60,665 nt of DNA, taken from UBA4312 sp040266995 (GTDB lineage: Bacteria; Bacillota_I; Bacilli_A; Erysipelotrichales; Erysipelotrichaceae). Of this stretch, positions 1 to 7,958 are shown one piece after another (the stretch's first letter is position 1; every line of letters begins with the position of its first letter). The notes below the pieces were generated by a model. The model searched no databases and had not been told where the DNA came from. It saw nothing but the letters and a program-made list of their open reading frames with translations. The position numbers and the translations under genes were made by a program. The DNA lies in NCBI GenBank assembly GCA_040266995.1, contig JAWRHV010000019.1, positions 1-60,665 on the forward strand, given 5' to 3'.

Positions 1-620
1 TTGGTCATCAGTTCATTAACACTGCTTGAGCCCAATGAGCCCATCATGATCAAAATCGTTTTCTTGTCCGGTTCCAATCCTAAAGATGCAAAGTAATCCG
101 GGTCGAAAACCGATTCCTTTGCGGTAGTAGCCCGGGGATTTCCCAACAGGTGTACTTTCTCCTTTGGAAACACTTCATCGCATTTTTCATAGCAGGTCAC
201 GATGGCATCCACTTTGTTCATAACCAGCTGATTGGATTTACCGACAATGGAATTCTGTTCATGGATCACCGTCGGAATCTTTAAAGCGGCCGCTGCCATC
301 ATAACCGGTGCGCTGACATACCCGCCGAAACCAATCACGATATCCGGCGCAAAATCACGCAGATATCCCTTGGCAATGCCCCGTGCTTTGACCAGCTGTA
401 CAACAGCCCGGCCTTTATTGATGATACTTCCTACCAGACCGGATGTATGCAAAGACCGAAAATCGTAACCGGCTGCCGGTACAACGCTTGCCTCCATACG
501 GTCATCATTTCCTATAAACAATATTTTACATTTCGGATACAGTCGTCGAAAAGAATCCGCCAACGCAAGTGCCGGATAAATATGACCCCCTGTTCCGCCT
601 GTCACAATACATATTCTCAT
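1..620 (-). CDS. murG: MurG, N-terminal part (cut by window edge)
   Basis: Lipid II synthase: transfers GlcNAc from UDP-GlcNAc to undecaprenyl-PP-MurNAc-pentapeptide on the inner membrane face. The frame opens with ATG at 620 and reads MRICIVTGGTGGHIYPAL, the glycine-rich N-terminal signature of MurG, followed by GFGGYVSAP and the family motif HEQNS. About 206 residues are present; the C-terminal UDP-GlcNAc-binding domain lies outside the window. A weak AAGG ribosome site precedes the start. It lies 28 bases downstream of the sortase gene and is the last visible gene of the malic enzyme-patatin-sortase-murG run. Confidence 0.95.
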   Translation of the reverse strand, partial: MRICIVTGGTGGHIYPALALADSFRRLYPKCKILFIGNDDRMEASVVPAAGYDFRSLHTSGLVGSIINKGRAVVQLVKARGIAKGYLRDFAPDIVIGFGGYVSAPVMMAAAALKIPTVIHEQNSIVGKSNQLVMNKVDAIVTCYEKCDEVFPKEKVHLLGNPRATTAKESVFDPDYFASLGLEPDKKTILIMMGSLGSSSVNELMT

Positions 621-648
621 AGTAAAAACCTTATTAAACTATCTCCAT

Positions 649-1392
649 TTAGTCTTCTAACATAATCGGTTCATCCGTTGGTTCTAAAACGCCGACCAGA
701 ACATAACGCTGATCGCTGTTAAAACCATAGTCCAGATTACAAGTGGATAATGTTACCATTGGCAGACTGGTATCCACGTCATTGGTGTACGTCGCCTGTG
801 CACGCATATTCTCGATGACTTCTTCCGGATAATCCCCAAAATTGGTTGTATAGTATACGGAAGAATCCGTCGTCTTGGAAAAGACAAATACGTGGCAGAT
901 ATAGTTACCGGACGGTGTCAACAAATAGAAATCCGGATGGGAATCAAAATACGATTCATCCGCAAACTTTTTCAGATCGGTGAACATTCCACCTTCATCG
1001 ACCGAATGCCCATAAATAATGGAATTATCATCGGTGAAATACGGATCGGCTGCATAATCCAGGAATATAGCACCCCGGATATTATCGGCACGACTGACCG
1101 TATGATTCAGATAATACGAGTTATCGGTCGTCTGAACGACCGGAAAAGAAATATCACCACAGTCCGGTACATAGATCCAGCCAATAATGTCCCCGTTTTC
1201 CGCACGTAAGGCATCCCAGTCCGGATCCAGTTCTTTATGGTCCTCACTCTTCGATGTTGCCATTTCCGTATATGTGTTATTTTCTTTTTCTACCTGATGT
1301 TTTTCGGCATAAATAGTATACAGCTGATAAGCGCTGAATCCAAAGATGCCAATACAAATCAGCAATAGTAATCTGTATAAAAATTTTTTCAT
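649..1392 (-). CDS. srtB: Class B sortase
   Basis: Membrane-anchored cysteine transpeptidase that attaches sorted proteins to peptidoglycan. The 247 residues start with a positively charged N-terminus and one membrane segment (about 5-28). The catalytic triad is visible: His129 in IIYGHS, Cys218 in TLSTC and Arg229 in SDQRY; spacing and the TLSTC form fit class B. No candidate substrate with a C-terminal sorting signal and no NEAT-domain gene lies in the window, so its target is unknown. Its start has no well-placed ribosome site; a TGG-TACAAT extended -10 box ends 6 bases before the ATG, which suggests a leaderless internal transcript. Confidence 0.93.
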   Translation of the reverse strand: MKKFLYRLLLLICIGIFGFSAYQLYTIYAEKHQVEKENNTYTEMATSKSEDHKELDPDWDALRAENGDIIGWIYVPDCGDISFPVVQTTDNSYYLNHTVSRADNIRGAIFLDYAADPYFTDDNSIIYGHSVDEGGMFTDLKKFADESYFDSHPDFYLLTPSGNYICHVFVFSKTTDSSVYYTTNFGDYPEEVIENMRAQATYTNDVDTSLPMVTLSTCNLDYGFNSDQRYVLVGVLEPTDEPIMLED

Positions 1393-1398
1393 AGAATT

Positions 1399-1407
1399 AT
1401 TGTACCA
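1399..1407 (-). promoter_or_regulatory. Extended -10 promoter directly before sortase
   Basis: On minus the sequence reads TGGTACAAT, then 6 bases, then the sortase ATG. No convincing -35 box is seen. The transcript would start at or within a base or two of the start codon. Confidence 0.35.
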
Positions 1408-1426
1408 TATTCTCCTAAAGGATTCT

Positions 1427-2278
1427 TTATTCTATCCCGCAAAACGCTTTGATTTCGTCAATACGGGCTTCCGTTTCATCATAACCTAACTGGAACCATG
1501 GTCGTAATTTGGCCGGATCGGTTGTATAGCGGGTTACGCCAAGATCTTTAGTCGGCCGTAAAACAAGCGCTTTGCCCTCTTGTTTCAGCTCTTCGATGAC
1601 GGCCCATTGCTCATTATACCGTTCGTGACGTTTTCTGAGATCTTCCACGATCCGGTCATCATGATACATGCGTTTAGCCATCCACAGTTGATAGTTCGGA
1701 GCCGGTTTACGCACATAGCCTTCTTCCTTGGTTGACAAGATGATGTGCTTATCATTTCCATGATAGATACTCTGGCAGATGCTGATCATATCGACCAGGC
1801 CCGCATCCATCACTTCTCTTCCTAAAAACTGATAGGTTGGGCAAAGGATCAACAATGCACAGCTTGCCCGAACCAATATTTGTTGCTCATCCACATAGGA
1901 CTGGTCATAGTAACGCACCTCATGGGTTTTCACATCATAAAGACCAATTTCCATTTTTGTGGAACTGTTATGCAGAGCATCCAGATCCAAGGGTGCCTGC
2001 GATTCAATAAAATGATAGGTTGCCTCGATCCCAAAAGCACTGCGCTCTTTGATCAAGGGCCGTAATCCGACAACGCCTTTCTGACAAGGCGCATCAATAC
2101 CGGTCACTTCCATACGATGTGTCTGCCTGGCTACATAAGAAGTTAACAATTCGCTGCCGGCGGATATACCGACGGCATAGGGTGTATAAATCTTATGTTC
2201 CAGAAAACACTTCAATGCACCGGCTGAATAGGCGGCTTTGGTTCCTCCGCCTTCAACGACCAATCCTACCTTTTCCAT
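1427..2278 (-). CDS. Patatin-like phospholipase (RssA/YjjU type)
   Basis: Predicted cytoplasmic serine lipid acyl hydrolase, 283 residues. It has the patatin oxyanion loop EGGGTKAAYSAG at the N-terminus, the nucleophile elbow GISAGS with Ser39, and the catalytic aspartate in MDAGLVD (Asp158), giving the Ser-Asp dyad. The C-terminal third is the helical tail typical of the DUF6363-containing bacterial patatins. No signal peptide is visible. It starts 3 bases after the malic enzyme stop, so it is translated from the same message. The substrate is unknown. Confidence 0.88.
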   Translation of the reverse strand: MEKVGLVVEGGGTKAAYSAGALKCFLEHKIYTPYAVGISAGSELLTSYVARQTHRMEVTGIDAPCQKGVVGLRPLIKERSAFGIEATYHFIESQAPLDLDALHNSSTKMEIGLYDVKTHEVRYYDQSYVDEQQILVRASCALLILCPTYQFLGREVMDAGLVDMISICQSIYHGNDKHIILSTKEEGYVRKPAPNYQLWMAKRMYHDDRIVEDLRKRHERYNEQWAVIEELKQEGKALVLRPTKDLGVTRYTTDPAKLRPWFQLGYDETEARIDEIKAFCGIE

Positions 2279-2280
2279 AG

Positions 2281-3444
2281 TTACTCACCGCAGACGCCTG
2301 AATCGATAGCGGCCTTTCCTACCGCTTTTGCCACAACATCCGCCACACCAGCATCCAGTGCTGAAGCAATGATATGTTGTTCATTAAGCTGATCTTCCTT
2401 GACCAATGACGCAATCGCCATGACAGCCGCCTGTTTCATCGGCTCGTTGATACAACGGGCTCTGACGTCCATGGCTCCTTTAAAAATACCGGGGAACGCT
2501 AAAAGATTGTTGATCTGGTTCGGATGATCGCTGCGGCCGGTGCCGACGATCCGTGCTCCGGCTTCCAAAGCCTGCTCCGGTTCGATTTCCGGAATCGGGT
2601 TGGCCATGGCCAGTACGATGGCATCGTCATGCATCGTCTGCACCATTTCTTTTGTCAGAATGTGTCCGACGCTGACGCCGATAAATACATCCGCATCAGC
2701 AATGGCTTCTTTTAAGCCTCCTTGAATGTGGTTTGGATTGATGCGTGGCATCAATTGTTTCTGCATGGAGGATAAATGCATCTGTTCATGCAGGATGCCC
2801 TTGCTGTTTAACAAGATCACTTGTCCCAATCCCATATCCAGGATCAGCTTGGCAATGGCACAACCGGCGGAACCGGCCCCATTGATCACAATGGTCGGAT
2901 CGTCCTTTTTCACGATCTTCAGCGCATTGACCAAGGCAGCGCATACGACGATGGCCGTTCCATGCTGATCATCGTGAAATACCGGAATCTGCATGGTTTC
3001 TTTTAACCGCGCTTCCACCTCAAAGCAGCGGGGTGCTGCGATATCCTCTAAATTGATACCGCCAAAGCTTGGCTCGAGCGCCTGGACAATTTTTACGATT
3101 TCATCGGTGTCCTGCGTATTCAGACACAAAGGAATGGCATTCAATCCGGATAAGGCTTTAAACAATACGCACTTTCCTTCCATGACCGGCATACCGGCCA
3201 ATCCGCCGATATTTCCCAGACCAAGAACAGCCGACCCATCACTGATGACGGCTACGGTATTGGATCTTCCGGTGTATGTGTAGCTCAATGCGGGATCCTT
3301 GGCGATTTCCAAACAAGGGGCCGCAACACCCGGTGTGTACGCTACAGACAAATCGTCTTTTGTTTCAATTTTCATCTTCGGAACTGTTTCCAGTTTTCCG
3401 TTCCATTCTTTATGACAACGGATTGCTTCTTTCATATAATCCAT
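2281..3444 (-). CDS. Malic enzyme (oxaloacetate-decarboxylating, NAD-type)
   Basis: Converts malate to pyruvate and CO2 with reduction of NAD(P). At 387 residues it is the short bacterial form without the C-terminal phosphotransacetylase-like domain. Visible residues: Tyr36 in VAYTPGV, Lys91 in EGKCVLFKAL, metal ligands Glu133/Asp134 in NLEDIAAP and Asp158/159 in FHDDQHGTA, and the dinucleotide motif NGAGSAG near 188-194. A ribosome site AGGTGAG lies just before the ATG. It is the first gene of the operon continuing into patatin, sortase and murG, and is divergent from the TIM-barrel gene at 3595. Cofactor preference (NAD versus NADP) cannot be settled by eye. Confidence 0.95.
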   Translation of the reverse strand: MDYMKEAIRCHKEWNGKLETVPKMKIETKDDLSVAYTPGVAAPCLEIAKDPALSYTYTGRSNTVAVISDGSAVLGLGNIGGLAGMPVMEGKCVLFKALSGLNAIPLCLNTQDTDEIVKIVQALEPSFGGINLEDIAAPRCFEVEARLKETMQIPVFHDDQHGTAIVVCAALVNALKIVKKDDPTIVINGAGSAGCAIAKLILDMGLGQVILLNSKGILHEQMHLSSMQKQLMPRINPNHIQGGLKEAIADADVFIGVSVGHILTKEMVQTMHDDAIVLAMANPIPEIEPEQALEAGARIVGTGRSDHPNQINNLLAFPGIFKGAMDVRARCINEPMKQAAVMAIASLVKEDQLNEQHIIASALDAGVADVVAKAVGKAAIDSGVCGE

Positions 3445-3565
3445 ATTCTCACCTACTTCAACTTGTTATTTTACAGTATTCCATGAAAAAAAGAAATAGT
3501 GGAATCGGATTAAATAGAATATACAAAATATCCCTTTTTATATGTCAAATGCCCATCCATTTTAA

Positions 3566-3571
3566 TATAAT
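3566..3571 (+). promoter_or_regulatory. -10 box of the TIM-barrel gene
   Basis: TATAAT lies 23 bases before the start, followed by the AGAGGGAT ribosome site. A matching -35 box is not evident, so this is a tentative call. Confidence 0.4.
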
Positions 3572-3594
3572 AAAGAAAGAAAAGAGGGATCAAT

Positions 3595-4413
3595 ATGAAA
3601 CTGGGAATGGGGTCCTTTGCTTACCGATGGGCCATAGGACGCCCTTATTATCGCCCCGAGGATCCGATGGATGTGCATGCCCTGATCGATCAGTGCGTTC
3701 GATTTCAGCTGCATGCCGTACTTTTATGCAACAATGTCGAGCTCCATACAATGAGCGATGCACAGATATTGGGAATCAAAGACCATCTGGACAAAGAGAA
3801 AATAGAAGTTGAAATTGGCGCCCGGGGTGCGGAGCAACAGTATTTTAAAAGAATGCTGGATATCTGTCATCTGCTTGGTGCCAAAGTATTACGGGTCGGC
3901 TGGGATATAGATCGGACAAAGGATCTTGACAAACAAGTACAAAATGGCATAGAGACGATGAAAAAGCTGATGCGCACCGCCAATCGTTATGGCGTGGAAA
4001 TCGGCATTGAAAACACCAAAGTCATCACCGTTCAAGAGGTCAAGGCGATCATTGAAGGTGTCAACGACCCGCATTTCGGGGCTGTGATCGATACGTGCAA
4101 TTCCACCTGCTTCATCACACCGACCGAAGAAGTCGTTTCTATCCTGGCTCCTTATGCCAAACAAGTACACATCAAGGATTATGTCGTCAAGCTGGATCCC
4201 TCAGGTGATATCATCTATGGGGTTCCGCTAGGCCAAGGAATGGTCAACTTCAACAAAGTCAAGGAGATCCTGGACGAGGCTGGTTTTACCGGTCATGCCT
4301 TCCTGGAACTTTATATCGACCATAAGGAAACACACGAACAAACGATACAATACGAGCAAGACTGTGTAGCGCAAAGCATTGCGTATGCCCGCACCGTTCT
4401 TCATCTCCAATAA
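3595..4413 (+). CDS. Sugar phosphate isomerase/epimerase-like TIM barrel
   Basis: Xylose-isomerase-like TIM barrel protein (AP endonuclease 2 fold), 272 residues, one of only three plus-strand genes. The usual metal ligands of this superfamily can be placed: Glu in IGIENTK, Asp in AVIDTCNS, His in VHIKDYV and Glu in AFLELYI. Such proteins isomerise or epimerise keto-sugars, inosose or tagatose-type substrates; nothing nearby fixes the substrate. The start is preceded by AGAGGGAT. It is monocistronic and ends in a bidirectional terminator. Confidence 0.8.
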   Translation: MKLGMGSFAYRWAIGRPYYRPEDPMDVHALIDQCVRFQLHAVLLCNNVELHTMSDAQILGIKDHLDKEKIEVEIGARGAEQQYFKRMLDICHLLGAKVLRVGWDIDRTKDLDKQVQNGIETMKKLMRTANRYGVEIGIENTKVITVQEVKAIIEGVNDPHFGAVIDTCNSTCFITPTEEVVSILAPYAKQVHIKDYVVKLDPSGDIIYGVPLGQGMVNFNKVKEILDEAGFTGHAFLELYIDHKETHEQTIQYEQDCVAQSIAYARTVLHLQ

Positions 4414-4443
4414 AAAAGAAGGATCCACGCGATCCTTCTTTGT
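4412..4443. terminator. Bidirectional terminator between convergent genes
   Basis: A perfect 10-bp stem AAGAAGGATC/GATCCTTCTT with a 5-base loop. The minus transcript continues with a T-run and the plus transcript with TTTGTATTTG, so it can end both the TIM-barrel gene and the DUF1307 operon. Confidence 0.85.
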
Positions 4444-4451
4444 ATTTGTCT

Positions 4452-4925
4452 TTATTTCACTTCTTCATAACCTTGTGCTTCCAGAGTTTCCAATGTTTTC
4501 TCCATGCTCACAAAGTTCGCCTTGCCGTCATTGTCATCCATTGTAAAGCCTTGAATGTCTTTCAAGTCATCCAGACTGGCAACGGTATAGTCTACAGAAA
4601 TGTTTTCAACCACACGGTCATCCTGGAAATCCAGCTCATATGTAACACCATCAATACCTTCGTATTGTTTTGCATAATCTTCCAACTGTGGTTCGATCAG
4701 TTCCTTAGCCTGATCTTTATCTGTTAGACCAAAATCATCGTATTTCATGACATTTTTAGCAGTCTGCTTAACAACTTTATCACCATCACATGTGAACACC
4801 AATGTCGATTCAACATTATTGCTCGTCTGTGTAAAAGTTCTTGTCGTTGTTTCCGCTTTTCCACCACAGGCTACCATGGCCAATGCCAGAAATAATCCCG
4901 CCAGCAAGCGAATAAATCTTTTCAT
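4452..4925 (-). CDS. DUF1307 (YehR-type) lipoprotein, single domain
   Basis: Predicted exported lipoprotein of 157 residues. A lipobox ending in MVACGG puts the lipidated Cys near residue 20. The mature part is one YehR/DUF1307 domain: strand VESTLVFTCDGDKVVKQ, then a loop, then GVTYELDFQDDRVVENISVDY, and a terminal KTLETLEAQGY helix. DUF1307 function is not known. It is the last of three adjacent paralogues and the only one with a lipobox; the other two are double-domain proteins. The start has a good GGAGG site and the operon ends at the terminator just downstream. Confidence 0.85.
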   Translation of the reverse strand: MKRFIRLLAGLFLALAMVACGGKAETTTRTFTQTSNNVESTLVFTCDGDKVVKQTAKNVMKYDDFGLTDKDQAKELIEPQLEDYAKQYEGIDGVTYELDFQDDRVVENISVDYTVASLDDLKDIQGFTMDDNDGKANFVSMEKTLETLEAQGYEEVK

Positions 4926-4971
4926 ACGTTCAAACCTCCTATATGATTATCTATAGTATATCATAGGTTGG

Positions 4972-5853
4972 TTAGAAATCCGTAAATTCTTTATATCCCT
5001 GGCTTTTCAACGTTGACAAAGTCTTTTTCATGCTGATGTAAGTAGCGTCCTTGCTGCCTTCAAAATTGAATCCTTCGATATTTTGTACATCTTCCATATC
5101 GATTTCATCATAATCCACTTCAATGCTTTCAACAACGCGGTCTTCTTCGTAGGTCAGCGCATAGACAACCCCGTCTACACCATCGTATTGTGCCGCATAT
5201 TCTTCCATTTGCGGACCAATGACCTCTTCCGCTTCCTGCGCATTGCTGACGCCATCGATATCGTCATACATGATCACGTTTTCCGTTGTCTGCATAGCCA
5301 CACGGTCTCCATCACAGAAGAACATCAATGTAGAATCGACATGATCTTCATTGCTGGTAAAGATACGTACCGTGTATTCTTTGCCTTTTTCATAGTCTTC
5401 GTCCACTAACATCTGATCGGTTTTTTCCATGCTGACATAATCCGCATCGACATTCCCATCGGAATCAAAGCCATCGACTCCCTGCATATCCTTCAGATCG
5501 ACTTCATCATAATAGACCGCAATGCGCTCCATCATGTAATCATCTTCATAAATCAATTCATACGTAGTTCCGTCGATCGCATCGTACTGTGCCTGCGTAC
5601 TTTCCAGCTGGCTGCCGATCTGCTCTTTGGCATCCTCCGGTCCGGAAAGATCGAAGTCCTCATAATATAATACATTTTCAGCCGTCTGCATCCATACTTC
5701 ATCGCCGACATAGATAAAAACCAACGTTGAATACACATTATCTGCTTCTTTGGTATATGAACGCATCTTTACATCATCTTTGGCATAGACTGCCGGGTTG
5801 ATCATCATGACTGCCATGAACAGGCTGATGATCGTCTTTAAAACTCTTTTCAT
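4972..5853 (-). CDS. Secreted protein with two tandem DUF1307 domains
   Basis: 293 residues with a Sec signal peptide (MKRVLKTIISLFMAVMMI...VYA) and no lipobox, so probably released or retained by other means. Two copies of the same roughly 130-residue domain follow one another; each contains the pattern STL-F-Y/C-GD-V-MQTAEN, a (Y)DD turn, a YDAIDG/YDGVDG segment and a V/IS MEKT/MKKT helix. I chose ATG at 5853, five bases after GGGAG, rather than the GTG two codons upstream. It lies between the single-domain lipoprotein and a second double-domain paralogue. The domains are acidic. Confidence 0.82.
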   Translation of the reverse strand: MKRVLKTIISLFMAVMMINPAVYAKDDVKMRSYTKEADNVYSTLVFIYVGDEVWMQTAENVLYYEDFDLSGPEDAKEQIGSQLESTQAQYDAIDGTTYELIYEDDYMMERIAVYYDEVDLKDMQGVDGFDSDGNVDADYVSMEKTDQMLVDEDYEKGKEYTVRIFTSNEDHVDSTLMFFCDGDRVAMQTTENVIMYDDIDGVSNAQEAEEVIGPQMEEYAAQYDGVDGVVYALTYEEDRVVESIEVDYDEIDMEDVQNIEGFNFEGSKDATYISMKKTLSTLKSQGYKEFTDF

Positions 5854-5866
5854 TTGCACTCCCTAT

Positions 5867-6757
5867 TTACTCTAGTACAAAAGAGAAATCCGAAACCTCT
5901 CTGTAGCCGCTGGATTCTAATGTCTCTAATGTCTTTTTCATACTGATATAACTGGCATCCTGTGAACCATTAAAATTAAATCCTTCAATATTCTTTACAT
6001 CATCCATGTCCACCTGGTTGTAATCGACAGAGATTTCCTCGACTAAACTGTCGTCCTGGTAAACAATGGTATAGTGAACCCCCTTGACACCTTCGTATTG
6101 GGCAGCATATTCATCAAAGGTTGGTCCAAATTGATCCTGAGCCTGCTGGGCATCGGATACATTTAAATCGTCATAATACATGGTATTTTCTGCTGTCTGC
6201 ACGGTAACGCGGTCTCCGTCACAATAGAACGCTAATACGGATTCCACATCTTTTCCATCGTTGATGAAGATCCTTCCGTCATATTCGCCATCCAGCTCAT
6301 AATCCTCTTTTTCCAAGGATTTACCGGTTTTGGTCATACTGACATAGATCTTCTCTGTCGTATCTTCAAAGCCCTCCACAAGCTCCAGTTTCTTTAGATC
6401 TGCCTTTGTATAGTCCACGGAGATATTCTCCACAACACAGTCTGATTCATAGTTCAGATAGTAGTATACACCTTCCTGGGCATTGTATTCATCGATGGTA
6501 TCTCCCAGCGCTTCCTGCAAAAATTCCTGTGCCTCCTCTTTTGATGCTACATCCAGATCATCATAATAGATGATGTTTTCTGCCATTTGCATCCAGATGG
6601 TATCATCGACATACAGAAATGTCAGCGTCGTATACAAGTCATCCTGTTCCCGCTTGTATTGCCGGACCTTCAAACCATTATCCTTGGCCGATACGGTCGG
6701 GCTCATCATTGTCAACGTCAACACAAAGCTAAGTAAAACCTGAAAAATTCTTTTCAT
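5867..6757 (-). CDS. Secreted protein with two tandem DUF1307 domains
   Basis: 296 residues, a close paralogue of the preceding entry: signal peptide (MKRIFQVLLSFVLTLTMM...VSA), then two DUF1307-type domains ending in YVSMTKTGKSLE and YISMKKTLETLE. Strong ribosome site AGGAGGG. The first four mature residues after the signal peptide differ from the neighbour, but the domain order and linker position are identical, so the pair arose by tandem duplication of a two-domain gene. It starts 10 bases after the stop of the disrupted pepT. Function unknown. Confidence 0.82.
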   Translation of the reverse strand: MKRIFQVLLSFVLTLTMMSPTVSAKDNGLKVRQYKREQDDLYTTLTFLYVDDTIWMQMAENIIYYDDLDVASKEEAQEFLQEALGDTIDEYNAQEGVYYYLNYESDCVVENISVDYTKADLKKLELVEGFEDTTEKIYVSMTKTGKSLEKEDYELDGEYDGRIFINDGKDVESVLAFYCDGDRVTVQTAENTMYYDDLNVSDAQQAQDQFGPTFDEYAAQYEGVKGVHYTIVYQDDSLVEEISVDYNQVDMDDVKNIEGFNFNGSQDASYISMKKTLETLESSGYREVSDFSFVLE

Positions 6758-6767
6758 ATTCCCTCCT

Positions 6768-7958
6768 CTACATGGTCATAATATGTTTTAAGATCTGCAC
6801 CATTTGTTCCATCTGCTGGACCGACGCAAATTCATAACGCCCATGGTGATGATAGGTACCGGTCCCCAGATTCGGACAAAAACAGCCTTTGGCACTGAGC
6901 ATCGCTCCGTCGGTTCCTCCGCGTACCGGAATGGAAACCGGTTGGCATCCAACAGCGCGGATGGCCTCCCTGGCTCTTTCGATCGTGGCTTGATTCCCTT
7001 CTAAAAACTGATCCATATTATAATACTGATCCTGTATTTGGAGGGAAACGGTATTTCGATAGATCGGATCCATCTGTCCGATAATATCCGACAATACCTG
7101 TTTTCGTTTTTCAAAACGATCCATGCTATGGTCACGAATCAAATATACCAATGTAGCCTATTCAACAGACCCTTTCATTTCTACCAGATGATAGAACCCT
7201 TGCCGTCCTTCGGTATTATACGGTGTTTCCTTCGGCACTCTTTTGGCATAGTCCATCGCCGCTAAAGACGCATTGATCAACTTTCCTTTCCCTTCACCCG
7301 GATGGATACTGGTTCCTTTACAGCGGATGACAGCTTTGGCAGCGTTGAAATTTTCATATTCCACATTATCGATCCGGCTTCCGTCTACTGTATATGCATG
7401 ATCCACCTGAAACCGATCCATCTCAAAATGATCTGTGCCCCGGCCGATTTCTTCATCTACAGTAAAGACCGCGACGACCTTTCCATGAGGACGTCCTTCA
7501 CGGATCACCTCCTGCACTGCCTGAAGAATAATCGCAATCCCTGCCTTATCGTCACCGCCTAATAACGTTTGACCGTCTGTGACGATCAAATCGTGCCCGA
7601 TGACGGTTTTCAGGACCGGAAAATCTTCCGGTGCCATTTTGTACTGATCATTTAAATGGATCGTTCGGCCATCATATGCCTTGATCTGACGGGGCCGGAC
7701 ATTGGCGCCGGTCAGTTCCGTGGCGGTATCCATATGCGCGCAGAACCCGACGGAAGGTCGGTCATTTTGCCCATCCAGCGTCGCATAGACTAGCCCGCTT
7801 CGGGATACATATACCTCATCAAAACCGATTTCGATACACATCTTCTCCAATACCTTTGCCAGATCCTTCTGTTTCATGGTACTCGGTATCGTCTGTGAGC
7901 TTTCATCGGACTGTGTATCGATGGAAACAAAATGGAGCAGTTTTTGTACAACGCTCAT
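6768..7958 (-). pseudogene. pepT: Peptidase T interrupted by an in-frame amber codon
   Basis: Tripeptide aminopeptidase (M20 zinc peptidase). Two pieces lie in the same frame: 266 residues (7958 to 7161) and a further 129 residues (7157 to 6771), separated only by TAG at 7158-7160. The joined length of about 396 codons is near the family norm. The N-terminal piece holds His75/Asp77 (FCAHMDTA), Asp136 (GGDDKAG), Glu169-Glu170 (DEEIG) and Asp192 (TVDGS); the second piece carries the C-terminal metal-site histidine region (YHHHGRYEF). The break falls in KGSVE-stop-ATLVYLIRDH, a normally continuous stretch. Downstream reading is intact, so the change is recent, an error, or suppressed. Its ATG shares a base with the stop of the pyrophosphatase gene. 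Confidence 0.88.
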
